A stretch of DNA of 64,000 nt from Neobacillus sp. Marseille-Q6967 (GCF_946151075.1 NZ_CAMGZB010000001.1:1278001-1342000); one strand, 5' to 3'; counted from the first letter of the stretch, positions 43,153 through 53,208 are shown. Notes: a model not told the origin generated them from the letters alone. A program made the numbers and translations.

Positions 43153-44682
43153 TTAGTTACGGATAAGGTAGTCGAACGCGCCTAAGGCTGCTGTTGCACC
43201 TGATCCCATTGAGATAATGATTTGTTTGTAGGCACTATTTGTACAGTCTCCGGCAGCAAATACGCCTGGAACGTTCGTTGCGCCATGACGGTCGACAACG
43301 ATTTCGCCGAAGCGAGTACGTTCAAGGGTATCGCCTAACCAATCAGTGTTTGGAACTAGACCAATTTGAACAAATATACCTTCTAATTCAATATGTTTAA
43401 CTTCTTCTGTTTCACGATCCATATAAGAAATACCATTTACCTTGTCAGTACCGGTAATTTCTTTTGTTTGAGCATTCTTTATAACCGTTACATTAGGAAG
43501 GCTATAAAGACGGTCCTGAAGCACCGCATCAGCTTTCAGTTCAGCCGCAAACTCAAGAACGGTTACATGCTTTACGATACCTGCAAGGTCAATCGCCGCC
43601 TCAATACCGGAATTACCGCCGCCGATAACAGCAACGCGTTTTCCTTCAAATAGAGGCCCATCACAGTGCGGGCAGTACGCTACACCTTTGTTCTTGAACT
43701 CTGCTTCACCTGGGACGCCAACATTACGCCAGCGGGCACCAGTTGAAAGAATGACGGTTTTACTTTTTAGAACAGCGCCGTTTTCAAGTTCGATTTCGAT
43801 TAAGTCCTTCTTCTCTAAACGCTTAGCACGCTGTAAGTTCATGACATCAATGTTATATTCTTTAACATGTTCTTCAAGACTTGCAGCGACTTTAGGACCT
43901 TCTGTATATTTCGTTCCGATAAAGTTCTCAATACCCATCGTATCCATCACTTGACCGCCAAAGCGTTCAGCGACAATACCGGTACGGATACCTTTACGGG
44001 CAGCATAAATCGCCGCACTTGCACCAGCAGGACCGCCGCCAACAACAAGCACATCGTAAGGATCCTTATCAGAAAGCTCTGATGCATCTTGACCGCTTCC
44101 CATTTTGGCGAGGATTTCCTCAATGGTCATACGGCCGCTGCCAAACGATTCTCCATTAAGGAAAACCGTTGGCACTGCCATGATGTTCTTGCTTTCAACC
44201 TCTTGTTTAAAAGCAGCGCCGTCAATCATGGTATGAGAAATACCAGGATTGAGGATGCTCATTAAGTTCAGAGCTTGTACCACATCAGGGCAGTTGTGGC
44301 AGGTAAGGCTGATATAAGATTCAAAGTGATATTCACCTTTGATTGCTTTAATTTGATCAATGACCTTTTGGTCCACTTTGGGAGCTCTTCCGCTAACCTG
44401 CAAGAGAGCCAATACTAAAGAAGTAAATTCGTGTCCTAGAGGAATACCAGCAAAAGTTACTCCAGTGTCTTCGCCGATTCGATTCACACTAAAGCTTGGT
44501 GTTCTCTCTAGTTCAGTTCTTTCAACCTTAATGTTGGACGACATGGTGGCTAATTCGTCTACTAAAAGCAACATGTCGCGAGATACCTCATCGGATCCTG
44601 CGCTGACTTTGAGGAGGACATCGCCTTCCATCAAATTAAGATATTGGGATAACTGTGCTTTAATATCTGCATCTAGTAACAT
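43153..44682 (-). CDS. ahpF: Alkyl hydroperoxide reductase subunit F
   Basis: 509 residues. An N-terminal double-thioredoxin domain with redox pair CHNC ([14 protein letters not shown]) is linked to a thioredoxin-reductase-like part: FAD site [19 protein letters not shown], redox CPHC ([11 protein letters not shown]), NAD(P)H site [12 protein letters not shown]. It transfers electrons from NADH to AhpC. It follows ahpC by 13 bases. Confidence 0.97.
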   Translation of the reverse strand: MLLDADIKAQLSQYLNLMEGDVLLKVSAGSDEVSRDMLLLVDELATMSSNIKVERTELERTPSFSVNRIGEDTGVTFAGIPLGHEFTSLVLALLQVSGRAPKVDQKVIDQIKAIKGEYHFESYISLTCHNCPDVVQALNLMSILNPGISHTMIDGAAFKQEVESKNIMAVPTVFLNGESFGSGRMTIEEILAKMGSGQDASELSDKDPYDVLVVGGGPAGASAAIYAARKGIRTGIVAERFGGQVMDTMGIENFIGTKYTEGPKVAASLEEHVKEYNIDVMNLQRAKRLEKKDLIEIELENGAVLKSKTVILSTGARWRNVGVPGEAEFKNKGVAYCPHCDGPLFEGKRVAVIGGGNSGIEAAIDLAGIVKHVTVLEFAAELKADAVLQDRLYSLPNVTVIKNAQTKEITGTDKVNGISYMDRETEEVKHIELEGIFVQIGLVPNTDWLGDTLERTRFGEIVVDRHGATNVPGVFAAGDCTNSAYKQIIISMGSGATAALGAFDYLIRN

Positions 44683-44695
44683 TGGATTTAGCTCC

Positions 44696-45259
44696 TTAAA
44701 TTTTTCCTACAAGGTCAAGGCTTGGCTTAAGTGTTGCAGAACCTTCTTGCCATTTAGCTGGGCAAACTTCACCTGGGTTGTTGCGAACATATTGAGCAGC
44801 TTTTAGCTTGCTAACAACTGTGCTTGCGTCACGGCCAATTCCGCCTGCGTTGATTTCAACAGTTTGGATGATACCATCTGGATCGATGATGAAAGTTCCG
44901 CGTTCAGCAAGACCTGCTTCTTCATCTAATACGTCAAAGTTGCGAGTAAGTCTTTGTGATGGGTCACCGATCATCACATATTCGATTTTGCTGATTGCTT
45001 CAGAATGATCGTGCCAAGCTTTATGTGTGAAATGTGTATCAGTAGATACAGAATATACTTCAGCTCCAAGTTCTTTTAGAGTTGCATATTCGTTTTGTAG
45101 GTCTTCTAATTCAGTAGGGCATACGAATGTAAAGTCAGCTGGGTAGAAGCAAACAACACTCCATTTACCTTTGAAATTTTCTTCGCTAACAGTAATGAAA
45201 TCACCGTTATGAAATGCTTGAGCTGTGAATGGTAATACTTCTTTTCCGATTAATGCCAT
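44696..45259 (-). CDS. ahpC: Alkyl hydroperoxide reductase subunit C (peroxiredoxin)
   Basis: 187 residues, typical 2-Cys peroxiredoxin. Peroxidatic Cys47 in [10 protein letters not shown]; resolving Cys in GEVCPAKWQ. It reduces H2O2 and organic peroxides using AhpF. ATG with AGGAGG upstream. A PerR box lies 62-76 bases before the start. Confidence 0.97.
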   Translation of the reverse strand: MALIGKEVLPFTAQAFHNGDFITVSEENFKGKWSVVCFYPADFTFVCPTELEDLQNEYATLKELGAEVYSVSTDTHFTHKAWHDHSEAISKIEYVMIGDPSQRLTRNFDVLDEEAGLAERGTFIIDPDGIIQTVEINAGGIGRDASTVVSKLKAAQYVRNNPGEVCPAKWQEGSATLKPSLDLVGKI

Positions 45260-45282
45260 GATTAATTTCCTCCTTAGATTTA

Positions 45283-45303
45283 GTTGTGAGAATTATTCAC
45301 AAC
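45283..45303 (-). promoter_or_regulatory. Inverted repeat in the ahpC leader
   Basis: GTTGTGA-N7-TCACAAC, centred 34 bases before the ahpC start. It could be an operator or an mRNA hairpin near the ribosome site. Confidence 0.4.
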
Positions 45304-45320
45304 AAAAATTAATAATTAAA

Positions 45321-45335
45321 TTATAATAATTCTAA
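45321..45335 (-). promoter_or_regulatory. PerR box of ahpCF
   Basis: TTATAATAATTCTAA on the plus strand matches the PerR consensus TTATAATnATTATAA with one mismatch. Confidence 0.75.
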
Positions 45336-45489
45336 TACAATGTTTATTATTATCTAGCATTGACCCTTTTGTCAATAACAATGCTTACTTTTTCATATTT
45401 TTTTCACATTTGGTTGCGGAATTTCAATGAGTTATTAATAGAAAAGGGGAAAGTGCCATGTAAATTATACCAGTTGACCTAACAAAAAA

Positions 45490-45518
45490 AACAGAAAATC
45501 GACTCGATTTTCTGTTTT
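45490..45518 (-). terminator. Terminator of 45537-46205
   Basis: AAAACAGAAAATCGA / TCGATTTTCTGTTTT, a near-perfect stem. Confidence 0.85.
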
Positions 45519-45536
45519 AATTGAGAAATTGCCCTA

Positions 45537-46205
45537 TTAGTCTCCTAAACCTTTAAAAGGAAAACGATCGACACCTAGTTCAGTTAATTGGGCTTTTGCT
45601 TCATCCATAAGAGCCTGGGCTTTTTCTTTGGTTGCATCATCTAGGTTCGCAAACATGTCGCCACGGTGACTCTTAACAGGAAGCTCTACACCAAGTTCGG
45701 CCAGTTGAGCTTGAGCTTCTTCCTCTGTAATGGTTCCAGCCTTTTTCTTTTCCATTATAGCTTGAGCTTTTTCCTTGGTTGCCTCATCCAAGTTCGCAAA
45801 CTTATCGCCACGTTGTCCTTTCACAGGAAGCTCTACGCCAAGAGCAGCGAGTTGAGTTTGAGCTTCTTCTTCCGTAATGGTTCCAGCCTTTTTCTGATCC
45901 ATGATGGCTTGAGCTTTTTCCTTGGTCGCATCATCGAGGTTGGCAAACATATCACCACGTTGACCTCTTTCAGGAAGCTCAACACCGTATTCAGCTAATT
46001 GAGCTTTTAGTTCGTCCATAATCGCTTGAACTTTTTGCTTAGTTTCATCATCTAAAGAAGATTTCACATTGACGGCTGGTTCTGTTGTTGAGGTTGAATC
46101 GGTTGTGCCGATGGCAGCGGCAAAAGTATGAACACCAGCTCCTCCAATCACTCCTAATGACAAAGCTCCTGTCATCACGTATCCAAATAACTTCTTTCTC
46201 TTCAT
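45537..46205 (-). CDS. Secreted protein with three DUF2680-like repeats
   Basis: 222 residues. Signal peptide (about 1-30, GGAGVHTFAAA), then repeats of about 46 residues built on LDDATKEKAQAIMDQKKAG, TITEEEAQAQLAELGVEL and PVKGQRGD. The last unit lacks the TITEEE part. The unit resembles DUF2680 (YckD-like) domains of exported Bacillus proteins. The repeats are very alike at DNA level, which implies recent duplication. Function unknown. AAGGAGG upstream. Confidence 0.8.
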   Translation of the reverse strand: MKRKKLFGYVMTGALSLGVIGGAGVHTFAAAIGTTDSTSTTEPAVNVKSSLDDETKQKVQAIMDELKAQLAEYGVELPERGQRGDMFANLDDATKEKAQAIMDQKKAGTITEEEAQTQLAALGVELPVKGQRGDKFANLDEATKEKAQAIMEKKKAGTITEEEAQAQLAELGVELPVKSHRGDMFANLDDATKEKAQALMDEAKAQLTELGVDRFPFKGLGD

Positions 46206-46342
46206 AAACTTTTTTCCTCCTTGGTTTTGGTTATATTCACTATGGTTTATCTGTGTTGTACAAGGGTTACTTTACTCGCCAATGGTGAAAATTTGGTGAA
46301 AACGGATTTCTTTTTGAAAAAAAGAGTCTTGCCTAAAATCGA

Positions 46343-46404
46343 TTGACTTTTTGTATACGAATGTATACGATTTAAATATATCGTCATGTATACGAATGTA
46401 TACA
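46343..46404 (+). promoter_or_regulatory. Promoter with two GTATAC operators
   Basis: -35 TTGACT (46343-46348). TGTATACGAATGTATAC (from 46352) fills the -35/-10 gap and TGTATACGAATGTATACA (46387-46404) lies downstream, a layout expected of strong repression. Confidence 0.65.
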
Positions 46405-46421
46405 AAGGAGGAGTTTTAAAA

Positions 46422-46754
46422 ATGAGAAACGAAGAATTTAAGGGACATCATCGTGGTGGCGGTCATAAACGAAAAGACCATGATTCTCACAAACGTGGTG
46501 CAAAAACGTTCCGCCGGGGAAGAGCGATTGCGTTCTTAGAAATGATGAATCTAAAACGTTCCACATTAAAGCAGCAGTTAAACTCGCCAGAATTGCAAAC
46601 GATTAATCCGATATTAGTAGGGGAATTAAAAGCCATCGATATGGTCATCAACGAATTTGTTCAATTATTTGAACTACATGAAATCGAAGAAATGGAATCA
46701 GATAAAGAGTCTCAGGAAAAAGAAAATGGGGGCGAATCAAATGAAACAAATTAA
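46422..46754 (+). CDS. His-rich N-terminal small protein, co-operonic with O-methyltransferase
   Basis: 110 residues from ATG 46422 (AAAGGAGGAG upstream). The N-terminus is rich in His, Lys and Arg (FKGHHRGGGHKRKDHDSHKR) and may bind metal. The middle (RRGRAIAFLEMMNLKRSTLK) and C-terminal helix are typical of a Bacillaceae family of unknown function. It overlaps the methyltransferase by 14 bases. It is possibly the regulator or metal sensor of the unit, but no DNA-binding motif is clear. Confidence 0.65.
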   Translation: MRNEEFKGHHRGGGHKRKDHDSHKRGAKTFRRGRAIAFLEMMNLKRSTLKQQLNSPELQTINPILVGELKAIDMVINEFVQLFELHEIEEMESDKESQEKENGGESNETN

Positions 46755-47379
46755 CAGTTATATTGATTCAGTGTTTTATACAAAAGACGAACTTTTGGAG
46801 GAAGTCCTTTCGTCCATTGAAGAAAACGGAATGCGCTCCATATCGGTATCACCTTCCACTGGTAAACTCTTAACCTTACTGGTATCCATTTCAGGAGCTA
46901 AAAATGTCTTGGAAATAGGAGCACTTGGGGGTTACAGCGGGATTTGTCTGGCCAGAGGATTCGGTAAGGAAGGAACATTAACTTCCCTTGAATTAGTAGA
47001 GGATTACGCAACGTTAGCGCATCAGAATCTTTCGAAAGCGGGCTTTGGTGATCAAGTATCCTATATGACCGGCGAAGCTTTGCAGAGCCTTGAAAAACTA
47101 GTGAGCGATAATAAGCAATTTGATTTTTTCTTTATTGATGCTGACAAAGATAACTATGAAAATTACCTAAAATATTGCATTAAACTGGCAGAACCGGGAG
47201 CTTTAATCGTTGCCGATAACGTACTTGCAGGGGGAAGTGTAGCAGATCAGAGTGCTAAATCAAAACGATATACTGAAAATATGAAGAAATTCAATGAAAT
47301 GGTAGCTAATCATCCTCAACTAGAATCCCTGCTAATTCCAATCGGTGATGGGCTGACCGTTTCAAAAGTAAAAGAATAA
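46741..47379 (+). CDS. SAM-dependent O-methyltransferase
   Basis: 212 residues from ATG 46741 inside the end of the previous gene. Class I methyltransferase of the catechol/caffeoyl-CoA type: LEIGALGGYSGICLARG (SAM), FDFFFIDADKDNY (metal Asp) and IVADNVLAGG. The substrate is unknown. Coupled to the His-rich protein and controlled by the GTATAC promoter. Confidence 0.9.
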   Translation: MKQINSYIDSVFYTKDELLEEVLSSIEENGMRSISVSPSTGKLLTLLVSISGAKNVLEIGALGGYSGICLARGFGKEGTLTSLELVEDYATLAHQNLSKAGFGDQVSYMTGEALQSLEKLVSDNKQFDFFFIDADKDNYENYLKYCIKLAEPGALIVADNVLAGGSVADQSAKSKRYTENMKKFNEMVANHPQLESLLIPIGDGLTVSKVKE

Positions 47380-47676
47380 TAAAACATGAGGGTTTGTAAT
47401 CGGTATTGCGCCGGACTTAAACCCTTTGATTCGTTTTCGGCCGTTTCCCTTACTCATATAAACATTGCTTATTTCCACTAGTTGTATCGGGACGGGTGTG
47501 GTGCTGAATATTATTTTTTATCAGCGTCATCACCATAGAGTTCTCTATAATACATTATAGGAACTGCTCCTTAAAAAGTTTGAATCACTAGATTTGGATA
47601 GCTTGTTTCCTATTATTAATTGGAGTAATAAGGGAAATCGACATTATTCTAAGAGGTAGGTTAAGTAAATTAGTCA
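47380..47676. other. Gap after the methyltransferase gene
   Basis: About 300 A/T-rich bases, no supported frame and no clear terminator hairpin. Confidence 0.4.
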
Positions 47677-48027
47677 TTATCGAGTACTGCGGAAATCGGT
47701 GTAGTATACTTTTCGTTTTTGAGGTTCGGATTCTATATTTTGAATGAAATCAGTTTTAACTTGTTCCAATAACAGACTCTTCAATTTCTCAAGTCTTATT
47801 GGTCCGAACCCTGGTAATTTTTCTGGGATCATTACCTTGAAATCCCCTTGCTGTTTATACAAGCGAATGCTGCCATATCTCGTTCTTTCTATTTTCCCTA
47901 ATGTAAAGGTAAATTGGAATCGTTGCTCAATAAAAGAAGATACATCAGGGAGTCCTAAATTTTCATAAATCGGAGGAAATTGATGATAGACAGGAGGATC
48001 GGTAAACGAAATGGAAGTAATGTTCAA
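47677..48027 (-). CDS. Hypothetical protein (116 aa)
   Basis: Soluble, no signal or membrane segment. Aromatic/proline-rich N-terminus and a basic C-terminus. Not recognised. An AGAGGAG lies about ten bases before the ATG, supporting translation. Confidence 0.55.
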   Translation of the reverse strand: MNITSISFTDPPVYHQFPPIYENLGLPDVSSFIEQRFQFTFTLGKIERTRYGSIRLYKQQGDFKVMIPEKLPGFGPIRLEKLKSLLLEQVKTDFIQNIESEPQKRKVYYTDFRSTR

Positions 48028-48248
48028 AATACTACTCCTCTCTTGTTTTATATAATTAATAATATTGCCTAATATATATTGAAATAATTGCCTCCCTTTT
48101 CAATATTATAAGTTAATAAGCCCCTCCAAAAGCATTCCTTATAACTCTTCTCTCTTCCCGCCTGTATAAAAACAAAAAGAAAAACTCGCCAAAAGCGAGT
48201 TTTAAAATTAAATATTATTTCCGTTTCAGGTACACAGTGTCCACGAGC

Positions 48249-48318
48249 GGTGCCTGTCACCGTTTATTCACCCAAAATGCATATCAATGCGAAAATTGCA
48301 TAAACGGTGACAGGCACC
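48249..48318. repeat. Inverted pair of GGTGCCTGTCACC elements
   Basis: GGTGCCTGTCACCGTTTAT (48249-48267) and its exact reverse complement (48300-48318) flank 32 bases: a 19-bp stem just past the ywqA stop. It could end transcription or protect mRNA ends. Confidence 0.8.
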
Positions 48319-48327
48319 TAATTGGAA

Positions 48328-51228
48328 TTATCCCAAGTACACCAAATCTCGCAGTTCGTCGGTGGAGAGTTCGGTGATCCAGTTTTCGCTTTGGATGATT
48401 TGGTCGTTTAGGTGTTGTTTCTTTTCTAGCATTGCGTCGATTTTTTCTTCGAGTGTGCCGGTACAGATTAGTTTGTGGACGTGGACGAATCGGGATTGGC
48501 CGATCCGGTAGGCACGGTCGGTTGCCTGGTTTTCAACGGCTGGGTTCCACCATCGGTCATAGTGAATGACGTGGTTCGCCGCCGTCAGGTTCAATCCTGT
48601 TCCACCGGCTTTTAATGAAAGCAGGAACACTGGGAATTCTTGATTCTGGAACCTTTCAATCATTTCATCTCGCTGTGTTTTTGGCACACTCCCGTTTAGG
48701 AACGGCACCTCGATGCGAAATTTCTTCTTCAATGTCGAACGAATCATTTCGCCCATTTCGATGTACTGTGTAAAAATTAGACAGCTTTCGCCGGCATCCA
48801 AAACGGCATCCACTAGTTCGACAAGCTTCTCCATTTTATTAGAGCGTTCCAACAGCAATCTGTCAGCAGACCTTTCCTTCAAATACAAGGCAGGGTGGTC
48901 GCAAAGCTGCTTTAATCTGCTGAGCATTTGCAGAATTAACCCTTTGCGCTCAAACCCGGACAGTTTTTCAATCTCAGCAAATGTATCGCGGACGAGCTGC
49001 TCATAAAGTGAAGCCTGTTCCGTTGTAAGCGGACAATATTCCTTTTGCTCCTGTTTGTCAGGGAGGTTGAGAGCGACTTCTTCGTCCTTTTTCGTCCGTC
49101 GCAATAAGAATGGCCGAATCAAAGATTGCAGCTGAGTGACTTTTTCTTTTTTCTCATCCTTTTCAATCGGGATAACGAACTTTTTCTGAAATTGCCCTAA
49201 GCTGCCGAGGTAACCGCGATTGGTAAAATCAAAAATCGACCATAACTCAGATAAGCGGTTTTCCATCGGTGTCCCCGTCAGAGCAATATGATGCCCTCCG
49301 CGCAAGCTGCGAACAGCCTTTGATTGCTTCGTACCGGCATTTTTAATATTTTGCGCCTCATCAATCGCAATCGTGCTCCAAAGCTGTCCCCCAAATTCCT
49401 CTGAATCAAGATGGCTTAGACCATATGAAGTCAGCACCACATCAACATCCTGAATCTTCTTTCTGAAAGCATCCTCTTTCAGTCGGTTCGAACCATAGTG
49501 CAAATACACTTCCATCTCCGGAGCAAACCGCTCAAGCTCCTTCTGCCAGTTTCCAAGCACCGACGTCGGGCAAATAATCAGAGCCGCCTTTGTCGGCACC
49601 TTCTCATTGCTTGGATTTTCCTTGCTGCCCTTGTTGGTACCTTTCACTTCTTTTATGAGGTCTACACCCGCAAGCGAACCTTTTACTTTTAAAAGATAAG
49701 AGATTAACTGGACGGTTTTACCCAGTCCCATGTCATCAGCAAGAACAGCCCCGAATCCATACTGCCGTAAGAACCATAGCCAGCTCATGCCGAGCTGCTG
49801 GTAAGGACGGAGTTCGCCTTGGAGTCCTTCAGGAACCGTTTCAAGGGGAATGTCCTTCACTTCAGATAATTGCTTGATCATCTTTTTCCATTGGCTGTTC
49901 AGTTCAATTTGAATCTTTGCAAACGCCTTTGGATTCTCCAGTTCATCCTCAGTAGGGGTTTCGACCAGCTCTTGTTCAAGTAAATCACGTACATGTAGGC
50001 CTTCTTTTTCGGCACGTTTCATCAAATCCTGGATTTGTCGAATAAATGTCGGATCAAGCTTTACCCAGCGGCCGCGGATAAAGACAAGACGACGCTTTTC
50101 TTCGACAAGCTGGCCGAATTCTTCTTCAGACAAATCTACTCCGTTCATCGAAAAGCGCCAGTTGAAATCAAGCATTGCCTGAAGACCAACAAATGATGGA
50201 CGGTGGCTCCCCGAGCCTTTGAGCGATGCTTTTACTTTTAGGTTGGCGTTTTTCATGGCTTGCCACCAAGACGGAAGGAGGATCTCAACATCTAAAGCTA
50301 CTAAGGTTTCACTCGCTTCAGTCAAAAACATCCATGATTCTTCCTCGGTAAGACCGGATTTAAGTCTCTCGCCATCCTCACTTAAATAAGGTATTAAGCG
50401 TACCAGGCGAGCGATCTCATTGTCGACTCTTTCTAAAAATGGACGCCATCTTGCAGGAATTTTTGAATTCAAATCATAAATATCATCTTCATTCTTCTTT
50501 CCGCGTAAAAAGACACTAAGGCTCCATGGGCCTTCACCGTCAATAGGCTCTTCGAGTCGCAGTCCAATTGTAAACGGCGTATCATTTTCTTTAATTCCAA
50601 CCCACTCCAGCCAGCTGTCTTCATCGAAGTAGCGGGCAAGCTCGGTTCCAGAAATATTTGATTTTCGCAGCAGCTCGAGCTTCGGTCCGAACATTTCTTT
50701 CATGGCGGTGTTACGGGTTAAATAGGCATCAAGTGCATCATTATATAAATCCGTAATGAACGTTTGAACGATTTCCGATTCGGTGTCTTCCGGATCGACT
50801 TCCTGCTCCCAAAAGGATGGGTCAAATTCATCCATAACCCGTACAGGCAGTTTCCAGCGAAAATCACCATCCTCCCAAACCGAAAAGTCAGGAAGCCAAT
50901 CTTTTTCGAGAATCCCTTCATGAAGAGCGAAAGCGGCAGCAAGGCAGACCTCGGATTGCTCGCTCCAGTCCCACTCAATAAACCGGTTAAACGACTCCTT
51001 TGCAAAAAGAGAAACAAGATGCCAGCCGCTGACCACAACACCCTCGACTCCATTGACGGTCTCCGATTCCAGAAGCGTGCCAAAAAAACTCTCCGCATGA
51101 CTGCTGAACACAATATTCTTCCACTCGGAGGCAGGCAAATCCTGGCCAAACTCATCCTGAGCAGCCAAAAAATAACGGCCATCCTCCAATTTACTTGTCA
51201 GCAACTTAATAAACCTCGTCTTTAACAT
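48328..51228 (-). CDS. ywqA: SNF2-family helicase (YwqA type)
   Basis: 966 residues. The N-terminal 450 residues are a Bacillus-type SNF2 accessory region; the motor follows: ADDMGLGKT (Walker A), AIDEAQ (DEAH-like box), LTGTPMENRLSELW, and the C-lobe with GTGLNLTAANHVIHYDRWW and DRAYRIGQ. It is an ATP-driven dsDNA translocase or remodeller. The SWIM-domain gene upstream is its usual partner (ywqB-ywqA). ATG with AAAGGAG upstream. Confidence 0.93.
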   Translation of the reverse strand: MLKTRFIKLLTSKLEDGRYFLAAQDEFGQDLPASEWKNIVFSSHAESFFGTLLESETVNGVEGVVVSGWHLVSLFAKESFNRFIEWDWSEQSEVCLAAAFALHEGILEKDWLPDFSVWEDGDFRWKLPVRVMDEFDPSFWEQEVDPEDTESEIVQTFITDLYNDALDAYLTRNTAMKEMFGPKLELLRKSNISGTELARYFDEDSWLEWVGIKENDTPFTIGLRLEEPIDGEGPWSLSVFLRGKKNEDDIYDLNSKIPARWRPFLERVDNEIARLVRLIPYLSEDGERLKSGLTEEESWMFLTEASETLVALDVEILLPSWWQAMKNANLKVKASLKGSGSHRPSFVGLQAMLDFNWRFSMNGVDLSEEEFGQLVEEKRRLVFIRGRWVKLDPTFIRQIQDLMKRAEKEGLHVRDLLEQELVETPTEDELENPKAFAKIQIELNSQWKKMIKQLSEVKDIPLETVPEGLQGELRPYQQLGMSWLWFLRQYGFGAVLADDMGLGKTVQLISYLLKVKGSLAGVDLIKEVKGTNKGSKENPSNEKVPTKAALIICPTSVLGNWQKELERFAPEMEVYLHYGSNRLKEDAFRKKIQDVDVVLTSYGLSHLDSEEFGGQLWSTIAIDEAQNIKNAGTKQSKAVRSLRGGHHIALTGTPMENRLSELWSIFDFTNRGYLGSLGQFQKKFVIPIEKDEKKEKVTQLQSLIRPFLLRRTKKDEEVALNLPDKQEQKEYCPLTTEQASLYEQLVRDTFAEIEKLSGFERKGLILQMLSRLKQLCDHPALYLKERSADRLLLERSNKMEKLVELVDAVLDAGESCLIFTQYIEMGEMIRSTLKKKFRIEVPFLNGSVPKTQRDEMIERFQNQEFPVFLLSLKAGGTGLNLTAANHVIHYDRWWNPAVENQATDRAYRIGQSRFVHVHKLICTGTLEEKIDAMLEKKQHLNDQIIQSENWITELSTDELRDLVYLG

Positions 51229-51308
51229 CTTATTGTTACTCCTTTACTAAGAGTTGCTTTAGAAACGCAGATAAAACACTGGAAACACAGATAGTTCTTC
51301 GGTGCGTG

Positions 51309-51353
51309 GTGTCCGCCTGGGGTGGACAGTGTCCACGAGCGGTGCCTGTCACC
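51309..51353. repeat. 45-bp dispersed element, complete copy B
   Basis: The sequence is identical to 35389-35433. It sits between ywqB and ywqA. Confidence 0.85.
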
Positions 51354-51354
51354 A

Positions 51355-52986
51355 TTAATCTTCTATAAGTTTGCTCCGTTTGCATTCTTCGTGGAAGGCG
51401 CGGAGGCGTTTGGTTTTTTCGATTAAGCTGTCTATGAAGTATTGCCAGTCGTCCTGGCGTTTTAGTTTTTTGTATAGGGTCCGCAGTTTTTTTAAGTGAC
51501 GGACGGCTAGTTTGTAACTGCCGCGGTTTTTTTGGTTAATTTCCTGTAACGCTGTTTGGTGAAGCATGCCAAGCAAAACCTCGGGATTTTCCTTTTCGAT
51601 TACCTTCAACTTATCTTTCGGCAAATCGTAGTATTTCCAGCCCATGAATGCTTGGAGCTCGCCCCATTTATCGTACAAACCGCGCTCAAATAACATATTC
51701 TCATAGCTATAGTAGCTATAGGGCAATGTCGACAATAACGCACGCTCATAGACATCAACCCGGCCTGTTTCCGTAATATATGGGGTAATCGACTTTATTG
51801 CTGACCGGGTAAATGCAGAACTTGTATGATAGGCACCAACTGCATCCAAATAGCCATTGATTTTTCCTAAAAGCAAGTCAACCAACGCACCAGCACGTTT
51901 CCATGCTTTAGCCAACGAAAGCAAGTCAATCCAGTAAAGCATATAAGGAACAATCTCCTTAGCATTCATAGGACGAATCAGTCCCAGTGCAGCCTCATCT
52001 TCCTGCAGCAAGAAATTCAAATGAATCTCGGCAATATGCAGTGGAAGATCATTCTCCCATTCTTTTAACTCTTTCAAGCGCGCAGTAATATTGCTAATCT
52101 CTCTTTCCCGCCAGGTTTTCTTTTTAAAAAGCTCCGTCCACAGCAAGCGGTACAAGTAGACTCGTTCATGTTCAAGTCCCGTACAAACAGTCAGCAAGTC
52201 AAACGCTTCATCTCTTAATTTCATAATAAACTCATCAAAATCAAACGGCAGCGACTGAACGCCGATCTTCATGACAAGGTCGTCAGCATCGTCAATGAGA
52301 TTATGAAACAAGTGAAGATAGGAGCGTTTCACAGCATCCTCACTGTAACCGGCGTTCTCAGTCAGCCTCGCAAGCTTTTTAAATGAAACCACAATCGCGA
52401 CCAACTCATAGAGAAACCGCCATTCCTGCTCCACCGGGGCGCTCGCCTTAACTCGCCGTTCGTAAATTCCATACAACTCCGGGATGATGAAAGGACTAGA
52501 ATACTTTTTAGAGTTTAAAATCGAATCAAAGCTGACTTCAAACGAGTAAACCCATTTATCATAATCCGGCTTAATCACGCCGCTGGACTTAATCAAATCC
52601 TTTGCCCTTTGCAATCCTAACATCGAAAGTGCATCTTTTTCCTTTGTCGGCTCCCGCCATTCGGTTAACCAATCGGCCACACTGCCGACTTTCGCATAGG
52701 CGGCAAAAAACACAGCCATTTGATGGCGGCACATTCCTCCACCAGGGCAGCTGCACTCGTTCAATCTAAAATCATAAAAATTAAGCTTCACATAGCAAGG
52801 CGTGACATCCTGGACAGTGGCCGTAATCTGTTCATTCCATACTTGCAACTGCTTCACCATCCCTTGCCGGTAAAGCATCATACCCTTTTGGGCCAACTTC
52901 GCGTCATCCGCCACATAAGGGTCCAGCAGATCCTTTATTTTATCAGAGAGAAGTTCAATCCGTTCATTAGCAGTCGTTGACTCCAT
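51355..52986 (-). CDS. ywqB: SWIM zinc-finger protein (YwqB type)
   Basis: 543 residues from ATG 52986 (AAAGGGGG about eight bases upstream; GTG 52992 is too close). The SWIM finger is at about 78-95: CSCPGGGMCRHQMAVFF. The remainder is helical and uncharacterised. SWIM domains bind DNA or protein, and members are paired with SNF2 helicases. Confidence 0.88.
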   Translation of the reverse strand: MESTTANERIELLSDKIKDLLDPYVADDAKLAQKGMMLYRQGMVKQLQVWNEQITATVQDVTPCYVKLNFYDFRLNECSCPGGGMCRHQMAVFFAAYAKVGSVADWLTEWREPTKEKDALSMLGLQRAKDLIKSSGVIKPDYDKWVYSFEVSFDSILNSKKYSSPFIIPELYGIYERRVKASAPVEQEWRFLYELVAIVVSFKKLARLTENAGYSEDAVKRSYLHLFHNLIDDADDLVMKIGVQSLPFDFDEFIMKLRDEAFDLLTVCTGLEHERVYLYRLLWTELFKKKTWREREISNITARLKELKEWENDLPLHIAEIHLNFLLQEDEAALGLIRPMNAKEIVPYMLYWIDLLSLAKAWKRAGALVDLLLGKINGYLDAVGAYHTSSAFTRSAIKSITPYITETGRVDVYERALLSTLPYSYYSYENMLFERGLYDKWGELQAFMGWKYYDLPKDKLKVIEKENPEVLLGMLHQTALQEINQKNRGSYKLAVRHLKKLRTLYKKLKRQDDWQYFIDSLIEKTKRLRAFHEECKRSKLIED

Positions 52987-53124
52987 CGCCACGACCCCCT
53001 TTATCCGAAAAATCCATATTCCTTTATTATACCCAAAAAAGGCACGTTAGAGGAGGGCGGTGCTTAGAAAAAGGAGATTTCTAATATTTGAAGGAATAAT
53101 ATGAATGGAAAAGAGGTGCTGAAG

Positions 53125-53208
53125 ATGCCGTTCACAGAAAAGATATTGGTAATCGCTATATTGCTTGTTCTTAATATTTTTAACGAGTTGATCCTTCGAA
53201 AAAAATAA
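53125..53208 (+). CDS. 27-aa single-span membrane peptide
   Basis: ATG 53125 has GAGGTG six bases upstream; the product is one membrane helix (EKILVIAILLVLNIFNELI) ending in RKK. An in-frame ATG 24 bases upstream has no site. Small hydrophobic peptides of this kind are easily missed; without a homologue the call is tentative. Confidence 0.45.
   Translation: MPFTEKILVIAILLVLNIFNELILRKK

Noticed and set aside
45283-45303. Terminator ahead of ahpC
   Set aside because: The stem is A/T-rich, short and lacks a T-run; it is listed only as an inverted repeat.
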